From the NCBI RefSeq assembly GCF_026013965.1, contig NZ_CP110341.1, forward strand, positions 744,001 through 808,000: a stretch of DNA of 64,000 bases, written 5' to 3'. A program made the translations under genes and the position numbers. The notes below the pieces were generated by a model. It did not search any database, was not told the DNA's origin, and saw only the letters and a program-made list of their open reading frames with translations. This document shows positions 7,350 to 16,264 of the stretch, in pieces. The stretch's first letter is position 1, and the number at the start of each line of letters is the position of its first letter. This DNA is from Brevibacterium sp. JSBI002 (GTDB lineage Bacteria; Actinomycetota; Actinomycetes; Actinomycetales; Brevibacteriaceae).

Positions 7350-10157
7350 TCAGTTCATGCGACGGCGGCGAACGAGGAGGACGATTCCTGCGCCGACGGC
7401 GACGAGCCCCGCCGCGATCGCCATCATCACGGTCGGATCGGTGCCGGTGCGGGGGAGGTTGCCGCCTGCCTCGCTGTCGGCCGACGCCGAAGATCCACCG
7501 GACGTGGACGAGCCGCTGCCTTCGGCATCTACATTCGCACCATCGGCACCGCCCTCTGCCGCCGAGGAGCCACCGTCAGCGCCGCCTTGGTCTGCCCCGT
7601 CAGCCCCACCGTGGTCCGACCCGTCGGCGCCGCCTTGGTCTGCCCCGTCAGCGGTGCCTGCCGAATCGTCAGCTCCGCCGTCCGAATTCGCATCGAAGAG
7701 GCCGACGATGACCGGATCATGGTCGGAAGCTCGGAACTGGTCCGGAGCGAAGAGGTCGCTGACGTTGTAGTTGAAGCGGCTGTATTCAAGCGCCAGAGAC
7801 TCGACCGAGTTGATGTTCCAGACATCGGCCCCGGTGACGGAGTCGAAGGCCGTCGCATCAGTGCCTGCACCGTGCGCTTCGTCCGAGGCGTCGAGAGCGA
7901 GGACGTGGTCGAGGCTGCCGGTGCGCGAGCCATAGACATACGTGGATTCGTCTGTCTTCTCCGCCGCGATGTCCTTGTATCCGGCCTCATAGAAGACCTG
8001 CATCGGGTCCTCCTGAGTGTAGGAATTGAAATCGCCGAGGAGGTAGACCAGGTCGCTGCTCGTTGCCTCCTGCTGATCGCCGGCGAACCCGACGACCGCT
8101 TCGGCCTGCTTCACCCGGTCGGCGTTCGACGCGCCCTGACCGTCGCCGCTGTCCTCATTGCCCGGACCTGACCCGGATCCCTTGGACTTGAAGTGGTTCG
8201 AGATCGTCACGAAGGTCTTGTCCTTTTCGATCTCGCCGGTGCCGTCCTTCGGCGCGAACGCCTGGGACAGGGGTTCGCGGGCATTGGAGAACGCATCCTG
8301 ATCGTCAAGGATCGTGGATTCGTTCTGCGGGGCCACCTCGGCGGGTTGGTAGATCAATGCCGTGCGGATGACGTCTTCATTGGACGGGACTGCGGCAGGG
8401 GAGTCGACGAAGTCCCATTTCTGAGTCCCGGCCGCCTCGTTGAGGCGCTTGACCAGGGTGGACAGGGCATCGTCGCGGTCCTTGCCGAACGCGGCAGAAT
8501 TCTCGATCTCCATGAGCGAGACCACCGAGGCGTCGAGCTTGTTGATCGCGGTGACGATTTTCGTCTCCTGACGCTTGAGGCTCTCCGCGTTCGCAGCGCC
8601 ACGGGCATCACAGCCGCCGCGGACGGTGATGTGGTTGCCTTCGCGGTCGTCATAGTACTGGCAGCCGTCGAGCTGATCGCCGGTGGTGGTGAAGTAGTTG
8701 AGGACGTTGAAGCTGGCGAGGCTGACCTGGCCGCCGACGGCCTCGGGGGCGTCGGTGCGGGTGTCGGTGAACGTGGTCGGCTGCACCGCCTCGGCGTTGT
8801 CCCCGGTCAGACGGGTCGTCGGCTGGAACCGCCACTTCTCGTGATCGAAGCCGAGCACGACGGGGGAGGTGAAGTTCGCCTGCGCACCGACGCGGACCGG
8901 GTCCTCCTTGCTGAGGTAGGGCAGGGGGATGTCCTTATCGGCCTTGAGGAAGTTCACGGTTGCGCCGTCGTCGAGGACGACCTCACGGTCGAGGTTCTCG
9001 GCGTCCAGAGCCTTCGCCTCGGGGGTGCCGGGGCGGTGGACGTCGGTGGGCTGGTCGAGCGTGCCCTCACCGGTGGCGAGGACGACCTCGCCGTATGTGT
9101 TCGTGTTGTAATTGTCGGCCACGGTCAGCGATTCGCTCGGCTGCAGGAGCATGCCTTCGAGCGATTCGCGCTTTTCGTCTCCGGCAGGAAAGGCGTCTTC
9201 GACGGGTTTGACCGCCTCGGCGGGTTCGTCGACCATTTTGAGACCGGACGCGGATACGGAGATCTGGGTCTGACCGTAGTGTTCGGATACGGTGCCGGTG
9301 ACCTCGACGTGGTCGTCGATGTTGGTATCGGCGACGGTGTCGGGGGAGTAGACGAAGATGCCGTCGGACGCTGCGCCGTCGGCACGGTCAGCTCCGCCGG
9401 TGCCCGGAGTCTGGATGTAATAGCCGTTCAGCCCGCCCTCGGGGTAGGCGGCGGTGACGACGCCACGGGTGGTCACGGTCTTGCCCTGCAGCGGGCTGGA
9501 ATCAGTGGTGCCCTGGATGTCGGCGATCGGGGTGAGGCCCTCGGGGTCCGGTCCGGGATCGTCGCCGCCATCGCCATCGGGAAGGGCGTTCGGAGTCGGG
9601 GCCGCGGACTTCCAGGTGCCGTCGATGAGCTGGATCGACTGGCCGGATGCCGCGGTGGCTCCGGTCGGGGTGGCTTCCTGGCCGATGACGGCGGCCGGAG
9701 TGAAGGTGTTCTTGGCTCCGGACACACCCTTGCCGCCGAGGACACCGCCGATCTGTTCGAAGTCGATGAGCGTGCCGGTCTCATCGATGGCGAAGGCGCT
9801 CGCCCCGTAGCCGCCGTCGGCAGCGGAACCGGAGTTCACGGAGTTCGTGATCGGCACTTCGACGGCGAGTGCTCCCGAGTCGCCGACGGTGGAGTTCGCC
9901 GGCAGGGTGGTCGTGTACTCCTGTGCCTGGACGGAGCCGCCGCGGGTGACGGACCCGAAGGTCCAGCCGGAGACATCGGTGCCGGGTTCGGCTGCGATCT
10001 CGATGAAGTCCGAATCGAGAGTGTAGGCGATCTCGGAGATCAGAGCATCGCTGGCTGCGTCTGGTGCCGGTGCTGCTGTGGCGGCAGCCAGCGGTAGGCT
10101 CAGCCCGGCGACGAGGCTGATCGCCGCCGCGGAGGACAGTGTGGTCGTGACTTTCAT
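7350..10157 (-). CDS. Secreted, cell-wall anchored ExeM/NucH-type extracellular endonuclease
   Basis: 935 residues. A signal peptide (about 1-29, ending AAATAAP) is followed by a lamin-tail-like domain (about 35-150), an OB-fold-like region (about 215-310) and an endonuclease/exonuclease/phosphatase domain (about 490-840). Catalytic-type motifs are SLMEIEN, LLGDFNSY and ASDHDPVI. A Gly/Ala/Asp-rich repeat tail leads to LPRTG near residue 901, a hydrophobic helix and RRRR, so sortase should attach it to peptidoglycan. It probably degrades extracellular DNA for phosphate or nucleosides. The ATG at 10157 follows AAGGTG. Confidence 0.88.
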   Translation of the reverse strand: MKVTTTLSSAAAISLVAGLSLPLAAATAAPAPDAASDALISEIAYTLDSDFIEIAAEPGTDVSGWTFGSVTRGGSVQAQEYTTTLPANSTVGDSGALAVEVPITNSVNSGSAADGGYGASAFAIDETGTLIDFEQIGGVLGGKGVSGAKNTFTPAAVIGQEATPTGATAASGQSIQLIDGTWKSAAPTPNALPDGDGGDDPGPDPEGLTPIADIQGTTDSSPLQGKTVTTRGVVTAAYPEGGLNGYYIQTPGTGGADRADGAASDGIFVYSPDTVADTNIDDHVEVTGTVSEHYGQTQISVSASGLKMVDEPAEAVKPVEDAFPAGDEKRESLEGMLLQPSESLTVADNYNTNTYGEVVLATGEGTLDQPTDVHRPGTPEAKALDAENLDREVVLDDGATVNFLKADKDIPLPYLSKEDPVRVGAQANFTSPVVLGFDHEKWRFQPTTRLTGDNAEAVQPTTFTDTRTDAPEAVGGQVSLASFNVLNYFTTTGDQLDGCQYYDDREGNHITVRGGCDARGAANAESLKRQETKIVTAINKLDASVVSLMEIENSAAFGKDRDDALSTLVKRLNEAAGTQKWDFVDSPAAVPSNEDVIRTALIYQPAEVAPQNESTILDDQDAFSNAREPLSQAFAPKDGTGEIEKDKTFVTISNHFKSKGSGSGPGNEDSGDGQGASNADRVKQAEAVVGFAGDQQEATSSDLVYLLGDFNSYTQEDPMQVFYEAGYKDIAAEKTDESTYVYGSRTGSLDHVLALDASDEAHGAGTDATAFDSVTGADVWNINSVESLALEYSRFNYNVSDLFAPDQFRASDHDPVIVGLFDANSDGGADDSAGTADGADQGGADGSDHGGADGADQGGADGGSSAAEGGADGANVDAEGSGSSTSGGSSASADSEAGGNLPRTGTDPTVMMAIAAGLVAVGAGIVLLVRRRRMN
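7579..7652 (-). repeat. Direct repeat in the wall-spanning tail of the nuclease gene
   Basis: A 26-bp sequence occurs exactly at 7579-7604 and 7627-7652, a 48-bp (16-codon) period. It encodes part of the low-complexity GADQGGADG tail just before the sorting signal. Such linkers extend LPXTG proteins through the wall and vary in length by slippage. Confidence 0.8.
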
Positions 10158-10352
10158 GGGCACCTTTCGAACGGATGAGCGACTGTGCACATCGTGACGA
10201 TCCACGTGCGCGGTCCCTTGCACACTAGCGGTCCTCACCTCGACATCGACGGCAAAGATGTGAACAGTTTGTGAACAGTCGGACAGTCCGCTGAACGTCA
10301 CTGATGGGTTCGATCCTACACGCTCGCTTCCAACCCACCTTGACTCCCAGAA

Positions 10353-10408
10353 CTACCTGACGGCGGCCCAGCAACCTCGCGCAAGGTTGCTGGGCCGCCG
10401 TCAGGTAG
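10353..10408 (-). repeat. 56-nt palindromic intergenic element, copy A (after putA)
   Basis: Two perfectly complementary 25-nt arms (10353-10377 and 10384-10408) flank the 6-nt loop CGCGCA. Read on the minus strand it begins 3 nt after the putA stop, which is itself part of the conserved left flank TAATTGCTACC, and ends with GTAGTTCTGGG. It could terminate putA transcription, although no U-tract follows. Copies B, C and D are at 47348, 52697 and 53839. Confidence 0.92.
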
Positions 10409-10411
10409 CAA

Positions 10412-13400
10412 TTAGGAGGTGAGGGTGGCGGCGAGCTCGTGGAAGTCACGGCTCGGGTTGCCGAAGCGGTGCAGAGTCATCGACACCGCCTGCTCCTGCA
10501 CGTAGTACCGCAGCTCCACCCGACCCGAGGTGGTCACCGGCTCATCGATGATCGCGACCTCCGGGCGAGGCGCGGCCGCGGCCAGCAGCTCGTCCTCGAA
10601 CCGACCGAGGACACGGATGCGGGCACCCACCGTGTCGTCGTACCGGCCCTGGCCGACCATCTCGGCGAACAGATCCGGCGACTCCGTGCGGGCCGGGACA
10701 CCGGCGTTCGTCACGGCGATCTTCACCTCGGCGGGCACATCCTCGGCGACGGACAGCTGCACCGTCGACCCCACCGTGGCGGCGGCATGGAGGGAGCGTT
10801 CGAGATCGAACAGGCTCGCCTCGGCAGTGACGCGCAAGGTGACCGGGCGAGGACGGTAGCGGAAGATGTTCGCCTCCGCACGCAGTCCCGTGTGGTCCTT
10901 TGCCGCACCGAACTCGGCCTCGAACCAGCGCTTGTCATCTGCCTTGGCCGCCTCGAGGTTCTGGCTGCCGGAATCGGCGAAGTGGCCGAAGAGCATGAGG
11001 TAGTTCGGGCCGCCGGCTTTCGATCCCAGGCCGACCGAGGACTGCTTCCAGCCGCCGAAGGACTGCCGGCGCACGATCGCACCGGTGATCCCGCGGTTGA
11101 CGTAGGCATTGCCGACCTCGACGCGGTCGAGCCAGGTGCTGACCTCCTCGGGGTCGAGAGAATGGATGCCGCCTGTGAGGCCGAAGTCCACGGCATTCTG
11201 GAACTCGATGGCCTCATCGAGATCCTTCGCATGCATGAGACCGAGCACCGGACCGAAGACCTCGGTGAGGTGGAAGAACGAACCGGGCTTGACCCCGTCC
11301 TTGATTCCCGGGCTCCACAGACGACCCGAATCGTCGAGCTGCTTGGGCTCGAGCAGCCAGGATTCGCCGGGTTCGAGCGACGTCAGCGCCCGACGCAGCT
11401 TGTCCGAGGGATCCTCGGTCAGCGGACCCATGGTCGACGCGAGGTTCGACGGCCAATCGACGACCATCGACGAGGCGGCATCGATGAGCTGGCGACGGTA
11501 GCGCTCGGAATCGTAGGTCGATCCGACCATGATGCCCAACGAGGCGGCCGAGCACTTCTGCCCGGCATGTCCGAAGGCCGAGTACACGAGGTCGGCCATG
11601 GCGAGGTCTCGGTCCGCCGCAGGGGTGATGACCAGGGCGTTCTTGCCCGAGGTCTCCGCATTGACGTGGAGTTCGGGCCGGAAGGACTTGAACATCGCCG
11701 CGGTCTCCGAGGCACCGGTGAGGATGACCCGGTCGACATCCGGATGCGAGACGAGATGCTGGCCGAGTTCCCGCTCGACCGGAGCGCACAGCTGCAGCAC
11801 GTTCTTGGGCACGCCGGCCTGCCACAGGCAGTCGACGATGAGCGCCGAGCAATGCGGGGTCGGCTTCGACGGCTTATGGATGACCGCGGATCCGGCCGCC
11901 AGCGCCGCCACGGTGCCGCCGGTGGGAATGGCCACGGGGAAGTTCCACGGGGGAGTGATGACGACCATCTCGTCGGGAGTGAAGGTCGCGCCCTCAAGGT
12001 TCTCGAGCTCGAGCGAATTCAGCGCGTAGTAGCGGATGAAGTCGATGGCCTCGGACACCTCGGGATCGGACTGCGACGGCATCTTGCCGACCTCGGCGGC
12101 CTCGACGGCGATGAACTCACCGCGACGGGCAGCGAAGATGTCCGCGGCCCGGTGGAGGATCTCGGCGCGACCAGCGGCACCGAGGGCTCGCCAGTCGGCG
12201 GCCGCGGCGCGACCGCGGGCAATCATCTCATCGAGGTCGTCCGTGGATTCGACCTTGGGCGCGTTCGGGCGGTCGTCAAGGTAGCCGGGGGCGGTCGCCT
12301 CGGCGACGATGCTGCGCACCCACTCCTGGTTGGCGGGGAGGGATGGGTCGGTGTCGGGCTCATTGAAGAACTGGGTCGGCACCACGGTCTCACCGAGTGT
12401 TTCGGTCGACCGGTTCTGGTGGCGGTTCGGGGCCGGTGCGGTCTCGCCCTCGTCCTCGAGGATGGATTCGAGCTGGTTGACCGACGCGGTGAACCGGTCG
12501 GCTTCGCGCTTGAACACGTCGTTTCCGTTGGCGAGGTCGAAGATGCCGGACATGAAGTTCTCGGACGCAGAGTTCTCTTCAAGTCTGCGCACGAGGTAGG
12601 AGATCGCGACGTCGAACTCCTTCGGATGCACGGCCGGAACGTAGAGGAGGAGGTCTCCGACGTCCTCGGTCACGGCGGCGGCCTGCTCACTGGCCATACC
12701 CTGGAGCATCTCGAATTCGACGCGGTCGGTCACGGAGCGTTCGACGGAGAGGTGGTGGGCGAAGGCGATGTCGAACAGGTTATGGCCGGCCACGCCGATG
12801 CGCAGGCCCTTCATCCGCTCCCGGGTGAACAGCCAGTGCAGGACCCGCTTGTAGTTCGCATCCGTGGACTGCTTCGAATCGCATGTCGTCGCAGGCCACC
12901 CCGCGATCTCGGCGTGCACGGTCTCCATCGCGAGGTTCGCGCCCTTGACGAGGCGGACCTTGATCCCGACTCCGCCGTTCTCGACACGGCGGGAGGCGAA
13001 TTCGCTCAGCCGCTGCACCGCGCCGAGCGCATCGGGCTGGTAGGCCTGGATGACGATTCCGGCCTCGAGATCCTTGAACTCCGGTTCGGAGAGCAGGCGC
13101 GTGAACACTGCGATCGTCAGCTCGAGGTCCTGGTACTCCTCCATGTCAAGGTTGACGAACTTCGCGCCGGTCGGGGCTTTCGCAGCCTGCTGGTAGAGGG
13201 GACGGAGGCGGTCGACGACATAGTCGACGGTCTCGTCGAAGGCCCACATCGAGATCTGCGAGGCTACGGAGGAGACCTTCACCGACACGTAGTCGACATC
13301 GTCGCGGGCGAGCAGCCGGTGGGTCTGCTCCAGGTGGTTGTCGGCTTCGCCGTCACCGAGCACGGCCTCGCCGAGGAGGTTGATGTTGAGCCGGTGACCG

Positions 13401-13819
13401 TCGGCGGTGAGGGCGGCGACGGTCTTGCCGAACTGCTTGTCCCGGGCGTCGACGACCATGTGGCCGACCATCTGACGCAGGCGGGTGCGGGCGGCGGGCA
13501 CGACTACCTGCGGGGCGATCTTGGCCAGTGCGGCACCGGCCTTGATCTGTGCACGGTCGAGGTACGACATCGTCTCGGGCGCCAACTTGCCGACCTCGGC
13601 CAAGGCGTCGGCGGCGGCGTGGACATCGTCGGTGCGCACGACCCGATCGACGAACCCGACGGTGAAGTCGAGGCCGTTGTCGTCGGAGAGGACGGCGGAG
13701 AGGCGTTCGGCCGCGGGGTTCTTCGCCGTGGTCATCGACGTCGACACTCGCAGCCACCTGCGGACGGTGTCGATCGACTGGGCAGTGAGCGTGGCGAGGT
13801 CGGTTTCGGTGTGCAGCAA
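10412..13819 (-). CDS. putA: Bifunctional proline dehydrogenase / L-glutamate-gamma-semialdehyde dehydrogenase
   Basis: About 1135 residues. The FAD-dependent proline dehydrogenase barrel occupies roughly residues 120-430 and the aldehyde dehydrogenase domain roughly 520-960, with nucleophile Cys in GHAGQKCSAAS and AETSGKNALVI nearby. Together they convert proline to glutamate. There is no N-terminal ribbon-helix-helix domain, so this PutA is not a DNA-binding autoregulator. I chose TTG at 13819 because GAAGGAG lies 5 nt upstream; GTG at 13855 gives 12 extra residues. The divergent fusion regulator at 13974 is the obvious candidate controller. Confidence 0.92.
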   Translation of the reverse strand: MLHTETDLATLTAQSIDTVRRWLRVSTSMTTAKNPAAERLSAVLSDDNGLDFTVGFVDRVVRTDDVHAAADALAEVGKLAPETMSYLDRAQIKAGAALAKIAPQVVVPAARTRLRQMVGHMVVDARDKQFGKTVAALTADGHRLNINLLGEAVLGDGEADNHLEQTHRLLARDDVDYVSVKVSSVASQISMWAFDETVDYVVDRLRPLYQQAAKAPTGAKFVNLDMEEYQDLELTIAVFTRLLSEPEFKDLEAGIVIQAYQPDALGAVQRLSEFASRRVENGGVGIKVRLVKGANLAMETVHAEIAGWPATTCDSKQSTDANYKRVLHWLFTRERMKGLRIGVAGHNLFDIAFAHHLSVERSVTDRVEFEMLQGMASEQAAAVTEDVGDLLLYVPAVHPKEFDVAISYLVRRLEENSASENFMSGIFDLANGNDVFKREADRFTASVNQLESILEDEGETAPAPNRHQNRSTETLGETVVPTQFFNEPDTDPSLPANQEWVRSIVAEATAPGYLDDRPNAPKVESTDDLDEMIARGRAAAADWRALGAAGRAEILHRAADIFAARRGEFIAVEAAEVGKMPSQSDPEVSEAIDFIRYYALNSLELENLEGATFTPDEMVVITPPWNFPVAIPTGGTVAALAAGSAVIHKPSKPTPHCSALIVDCLWQAGVPKNVLQLCAPVERELGQHLVSHPDVDRVILTGASETAAMFKSFRPELHVNAETSGKNALVITPAADRDLAMADLVYSAFGHAGQKCSAASLGIMVGSTYDSERYRRQLIDAASSMVVDWPSNLASTMGPLTEDPSDKLRRALTSLEPGESWLLEPKQLDDSGRLWSPGIKDGVKPGSFFHLTEVFGPVLGLMHAKDLDEAIEFQNAVDFGLTGGIHSLDPEEVSTWLDRVEVGNAYVNRGITGAIVRRQSFGGWKQSSVGLGSKAGGPNYLMLFGHFADSGSQNLEAAKADDKRWFEAEFGAAKDHTGLRAEANIFRYRPRPVTLRVTAEASLFDLERSLHAAATVGSTVQLSVAEDVPAEVKIAVTNAGVPARTESPDLFAEMVGQGRYDDTVGARIRVLGRFEDELLAAAAPRPEVAIIDEPVTTSGRVELRYYVQEQAVSMTLHRFGNPSRDFHELAATLTS

Positions 13820-13946
13820 CTGTGCTCCTTCGGTGCTCGGATTCGGTGCTCTCACGCGTCGGCGCTGACCGTGGAAGCTGGGTGTGAGATCAGTATGCGC
13901 CGCCGAAATCCGGGGGTGAAGAGGCGGAGCCGAACGTTGGGAATGT

Positions 13947-13967
13947 TTGAGTCAGAAGTCCTAAGAT
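13947..13967 (+). promoter_or_regulatory. Putative promoter/operator of the putA-linked regulator
   Basis: TAAGAT at 13962-13967 is a good -10 hexamer ending 6 nt before the ATG, implying a leaderless mRNA; AGAGGG abuts the ATG and is too close to act as a ribosome-binding site. The adjacent 13-mer TTGAGTCAGAAGT (13947-13959) recurs as its exact reverse complement at 14793-14805 inside the same gene, at the junction of its two modules. It may be an operator; this is inference. Confidence 0.4.
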
Positions 13968-13973
13968 AGAGGG

Positions 13974-15515
13974 ATGTATTCCGCTGAGTTCCGTCGTGAC
14001 GCTGTGGTGCTCCTGACGACGTCGACCCTCGCCGAGGCGGCCGCGCGCACGGGTGCATCACCGGCGACCCTGCGTCGTTGGGCGAGTCGGTCCGACCTCG
14101 AAGATCGTCCCCGCAGCGGCCGCCCGCCGATTCAGGAGACCGCCGACCGGGTCGTCGAAGCCCTCGTCGCGACCGCGGGGGCCAGGATCTCCGGACGGGA
14201 CTATTCGACCCGTGCTCTGGCAGAGGCGACGGGGTTGAGTCAGAGCATCGTCTCCCGTTCCGTGCGGGCATTGACGATCCCAGTCACCGAGGTGGCCGGC
14301 GGCTCGGAACTCATCCTCGCCGCCAGTGGGTTTCCCCTCGTCATCGTCGGTATTCGCAGAAACGATGCAGGTGGGGATGGCGGTCGAGGAGAGCCTGCGA
14401 TGATCGTGCCGCCTCGGCGAATTCAGAGGCGCATCGCGGGAATCACCGCGGCCCTGCGCACCGCGGGCGTCGGGCGGTGGGCGCAGCGCTTCGACAGCGA
14501 GCATCGGCAGGTGCCCACCGCCGAACTGCTCGCCCTGCTTCACGGTGACGGTGACTTCCTCGTCTTCGACCCTCTCGGCGAGGTTCCTGACGACCTGTCA
14601 GGCGTGGCGGGAGACCGGGTGAGGGCGTGCGCGGATTTCGATGATTTCGTCACCGCGCTCAAGAGCCGCCTCGGCGAGTGTCAGGACATTCCCGGGTCCC
14701 TGCTCGATCTGCTCGCCGACCGCGTCCGGAACGGACTCGAAGGTGTGCTGTGGTGGGAATCGGCCCCGTACGAGCCTCAGAGAAGTTCCATTACTTCTGA
14801 CTCAATGGAGATATCGTCGTGGCTGCCGAAAGAGACTCGGTCGATCACCGAGCACCTGGCGATCGCTTTGCGCGAGGAGATCATCGACTCCGGCTACGAA
14901 CCTGGAGACCGGATCAATCCGCGCCTGCTCTCCCGCCGCATGCAGGTGCCCAGGGCCTCGGTCGATGCAGCGCTGCGAAGGATGGTCGATGACAAGCTGC
15001 TCGACGGTTCTCGCGGCGGCGCGCGGATTCCTCTGATCACGACCGTCGACGTGCTCGACCTCTACGCCGCGCGCATGGCCATCGGGGAGGTTGTGCTCAG
15101 GTCCCTGGCGCTGCGTCCGCAGCGCTACCTCGTGCCTGTGCAGCTGGCCCTGCGACAGGTCGAAGCCTCGGCGCCGACGCGCAGCGGAATCGATGTCGAG
15201 GACGCAGACCTCCATTTCCAACAGGAGCTGGCCCGTGCTTCGGGCCTGCGGGAATCGGCGCGTGCCTTCGAAGCCCTGACTCTGCGGCTGCGCCTGTTCA
15301 TCTCTATCTTGCAGCTCGACTACTCACCGGCCAGCGACCGCATCGTCAGTGACGATCGGGCCATGTTCCGTGCGCTCAGCAGGACGGATGCGAAGACGGC
15401 GATCGAGGTCTGGCGCGGCAAGGTCGACAATGCGGTGAGACATATGGCCGGTCTGCTGGGCAGGCGGCGCTTCGACCAGGAGCTGTGGACCCAACTGACC
15501 CGCAGCCTCGGGTGA
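13974..15515 (+). CDS. Fused regulator: transposase-like HTH module plus GntR/FCD-type module
   Basis: 513 residues. The N-terminal part has a transposase-OrfA-like helix-turn-helix (about 1-50, LAEAAARTGASPATLRRWA) and a second HTH-like region (about 70-105, TRALAEATGLSQSIVSRSV), then about 170 residues I do not recognise. A GntR-type winged helix begins near residue 278 (SITEHLAIALREEII) and is followed by an FCD-like helical effector domain to the end. An internal ATG at 14805 would start the GntR module alone. Divergence from putA suggests it regulates proline use. Two DNA-binding modules in one chain is unusual. Confidence 0.75.
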   Translation: MYSAEFRRDAVVLLTTSTLAEAAARTGASPATLRRWASRSDLEDRPRSGRPPIQETADRVVEALVATAGARISGRDYSTRALAEATGLSQSIVSRSVRALTIPVTEVAGGSELILAASGFPLVIVGIRRNDAGGDGGRGEPAMIVPPRRIQRRIAGITAALRTAGVGRWAQRFDSEHRQVPTAELLALLHGDGDFLVFDPLGEVPDDLSGVAGDRVRACADFDDFVTALKSRLGECQDIPGSLLDLLADRVRNGLEGVLWWESAPYEPQRSSITSDSMEISSWLPKETRSITEHLAIALREEIIDSGYEPGDRINPRLLSRRMQVPRASVDAALRRMVDDKLLDGSRGGARIPLITTVDVLDLYAARMAIGEVVLRSLALRPQRYLVPVQLALRQVEASAPTRSGIDVEDADLHFQQELARASGLRESARAFEALTLRLRLFISILQLDYSPASDRIVSDDRAMFRALSRTDAKTAIEVWRGKVDNAVRHMAGLLGRRRFDQELWTQLTRSLG

Positions 15516-15566
15516 GTACGGAAGCCGGGAGCCGCCTCGGCGGAGGTCGTGGTCTATATTTGTGCC

Positions 15567-16178
15567 GTGGAGACTTTGGTTGTGGGCGTGGCCGGCGGAA
15601 CCGGCAGCGGAAAGACGACGCTGACTCAGGCGCTGTTGGACAAGTGCGAAGGACCGCCGTCCGTGCTCTTCCACGACAACTACTACAAACGGCGCGACGA
15701 GCTCACCTACGAGGAGCGCGAGAAGGTCAACTACGACGATCTCGATGCCTTCGACAATGACCTCTTCGTCGACCATCTGACCGCGCTGCGGAACTCCGAG
15801 GCGGTCGACAGTCCCGTCTACGACTTCTCGATCCACAACCGCAGCGACGAGACGACGCGCGTCGAACCCGCGCCGGTCATCATTGTCGAAGGCATCCTCA
15901 TCTTCGCCGAGCCGCGCATCTGCCAGCTGCTCGACATCAAGCTCTTCGTCGACACCGACGCCGATGTGCGCCTGCTGCGCCGGATCAAACGCGATGTCGT
16001 CGATCGCGGGCGGACGCTGCAGTCGGTGGAGGACCAGTACTTGGGCACCGTCAAGCCGATGCACGAACTCTACGTCGAGCCGTCGAAGCGCAATGCCGAC
16101 CTCATCATCCCCGACGGCGGTCACAACATCGTCGCCATGGACATGATCCTCAACCGTATCCAGCGCGGAGTCGTCTGA
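15567..16178 (+). CDS. udk: Uridine kinase
   Basis: 203 residues with P-loop GGTGSGKT (about 10-17), the substrate-lid sequence HDNYYKRRDEL, and RRIKRDVVDRGR as expected in uridine/cytidine kinases of the pyrimidine salvage pathway. I chose GTG at 15567 because TATATT at 15555-15560 looks like a -10 element 6 nt before it, suggesting a leaderless transcript. GTG at 15549 would add six residues, with GGAGGT almost touching it. Both readings keep the P-loop near the N-terminus as usual. Confidence 0.85.
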   Translation: METLVVGVAGGTGSGKTTLTQALLDKCEGPPSVLFHDNYYKRRDELTYEEREKVNYDDLDAFDNDLFVDHLTALRNSEAVDSPVYDFSIHNRSDETTRVEPAPVIIVEGILIFAEPRICQLLDIKLFVDTDADVRLLRRIKRDVVDRGRTLQSVEDQYLGTVKPMHELYVEPSKRNADLIIPDGGHNIVAMDMILNRIQRGVV

Positions 16179-16236
16179 AGCTGAAATAGGGTCTGACCTG
16201 TGCGTACTGGGTCATGCGGCGCCGTTCGCGCAGTCG

Positions 16237-16258
16237 TGTCAGTGCCGACGGGTACCGT
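16237..16258 (+). promoter_or_regulatory. PafBC-type DNA-damage promoter of the DUF222/HNH gene
   Basis: TGTCAGTG at 16237-16244, an 8-nt spacer and TACCGT at 16253-16258 match the RecA-independent damage promoter consensus. The ATG at 16265 lies 6 nt beyond the -10 box, the same geometry as at 1763-1784. Confidence 0.72.
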
Positions 16259-16264
16259 TTTCAT

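Noticed and set aside
8193..10097. Long plus-strand open frame opposite the nuclease gene
   Set aside because: Low-complexity Gly/Val/Asp composition, no start signal and no domain; the minus-strand product is clear.
10439..13969. Very long open frame on the plus strand opposite putA (1176 codons)
   Set aside because: It is a high-GC antisense shadow: composition is Arg/Gly/Asp-rich without motifs, while the minus strand encodes a complete PutA.
13974..14250. Possible insertion sequence because of the transposase-like HTH
   Set aside because: No DDE domain, no second reading frame and no inverted repeats; the HTH is fused to a regulator.
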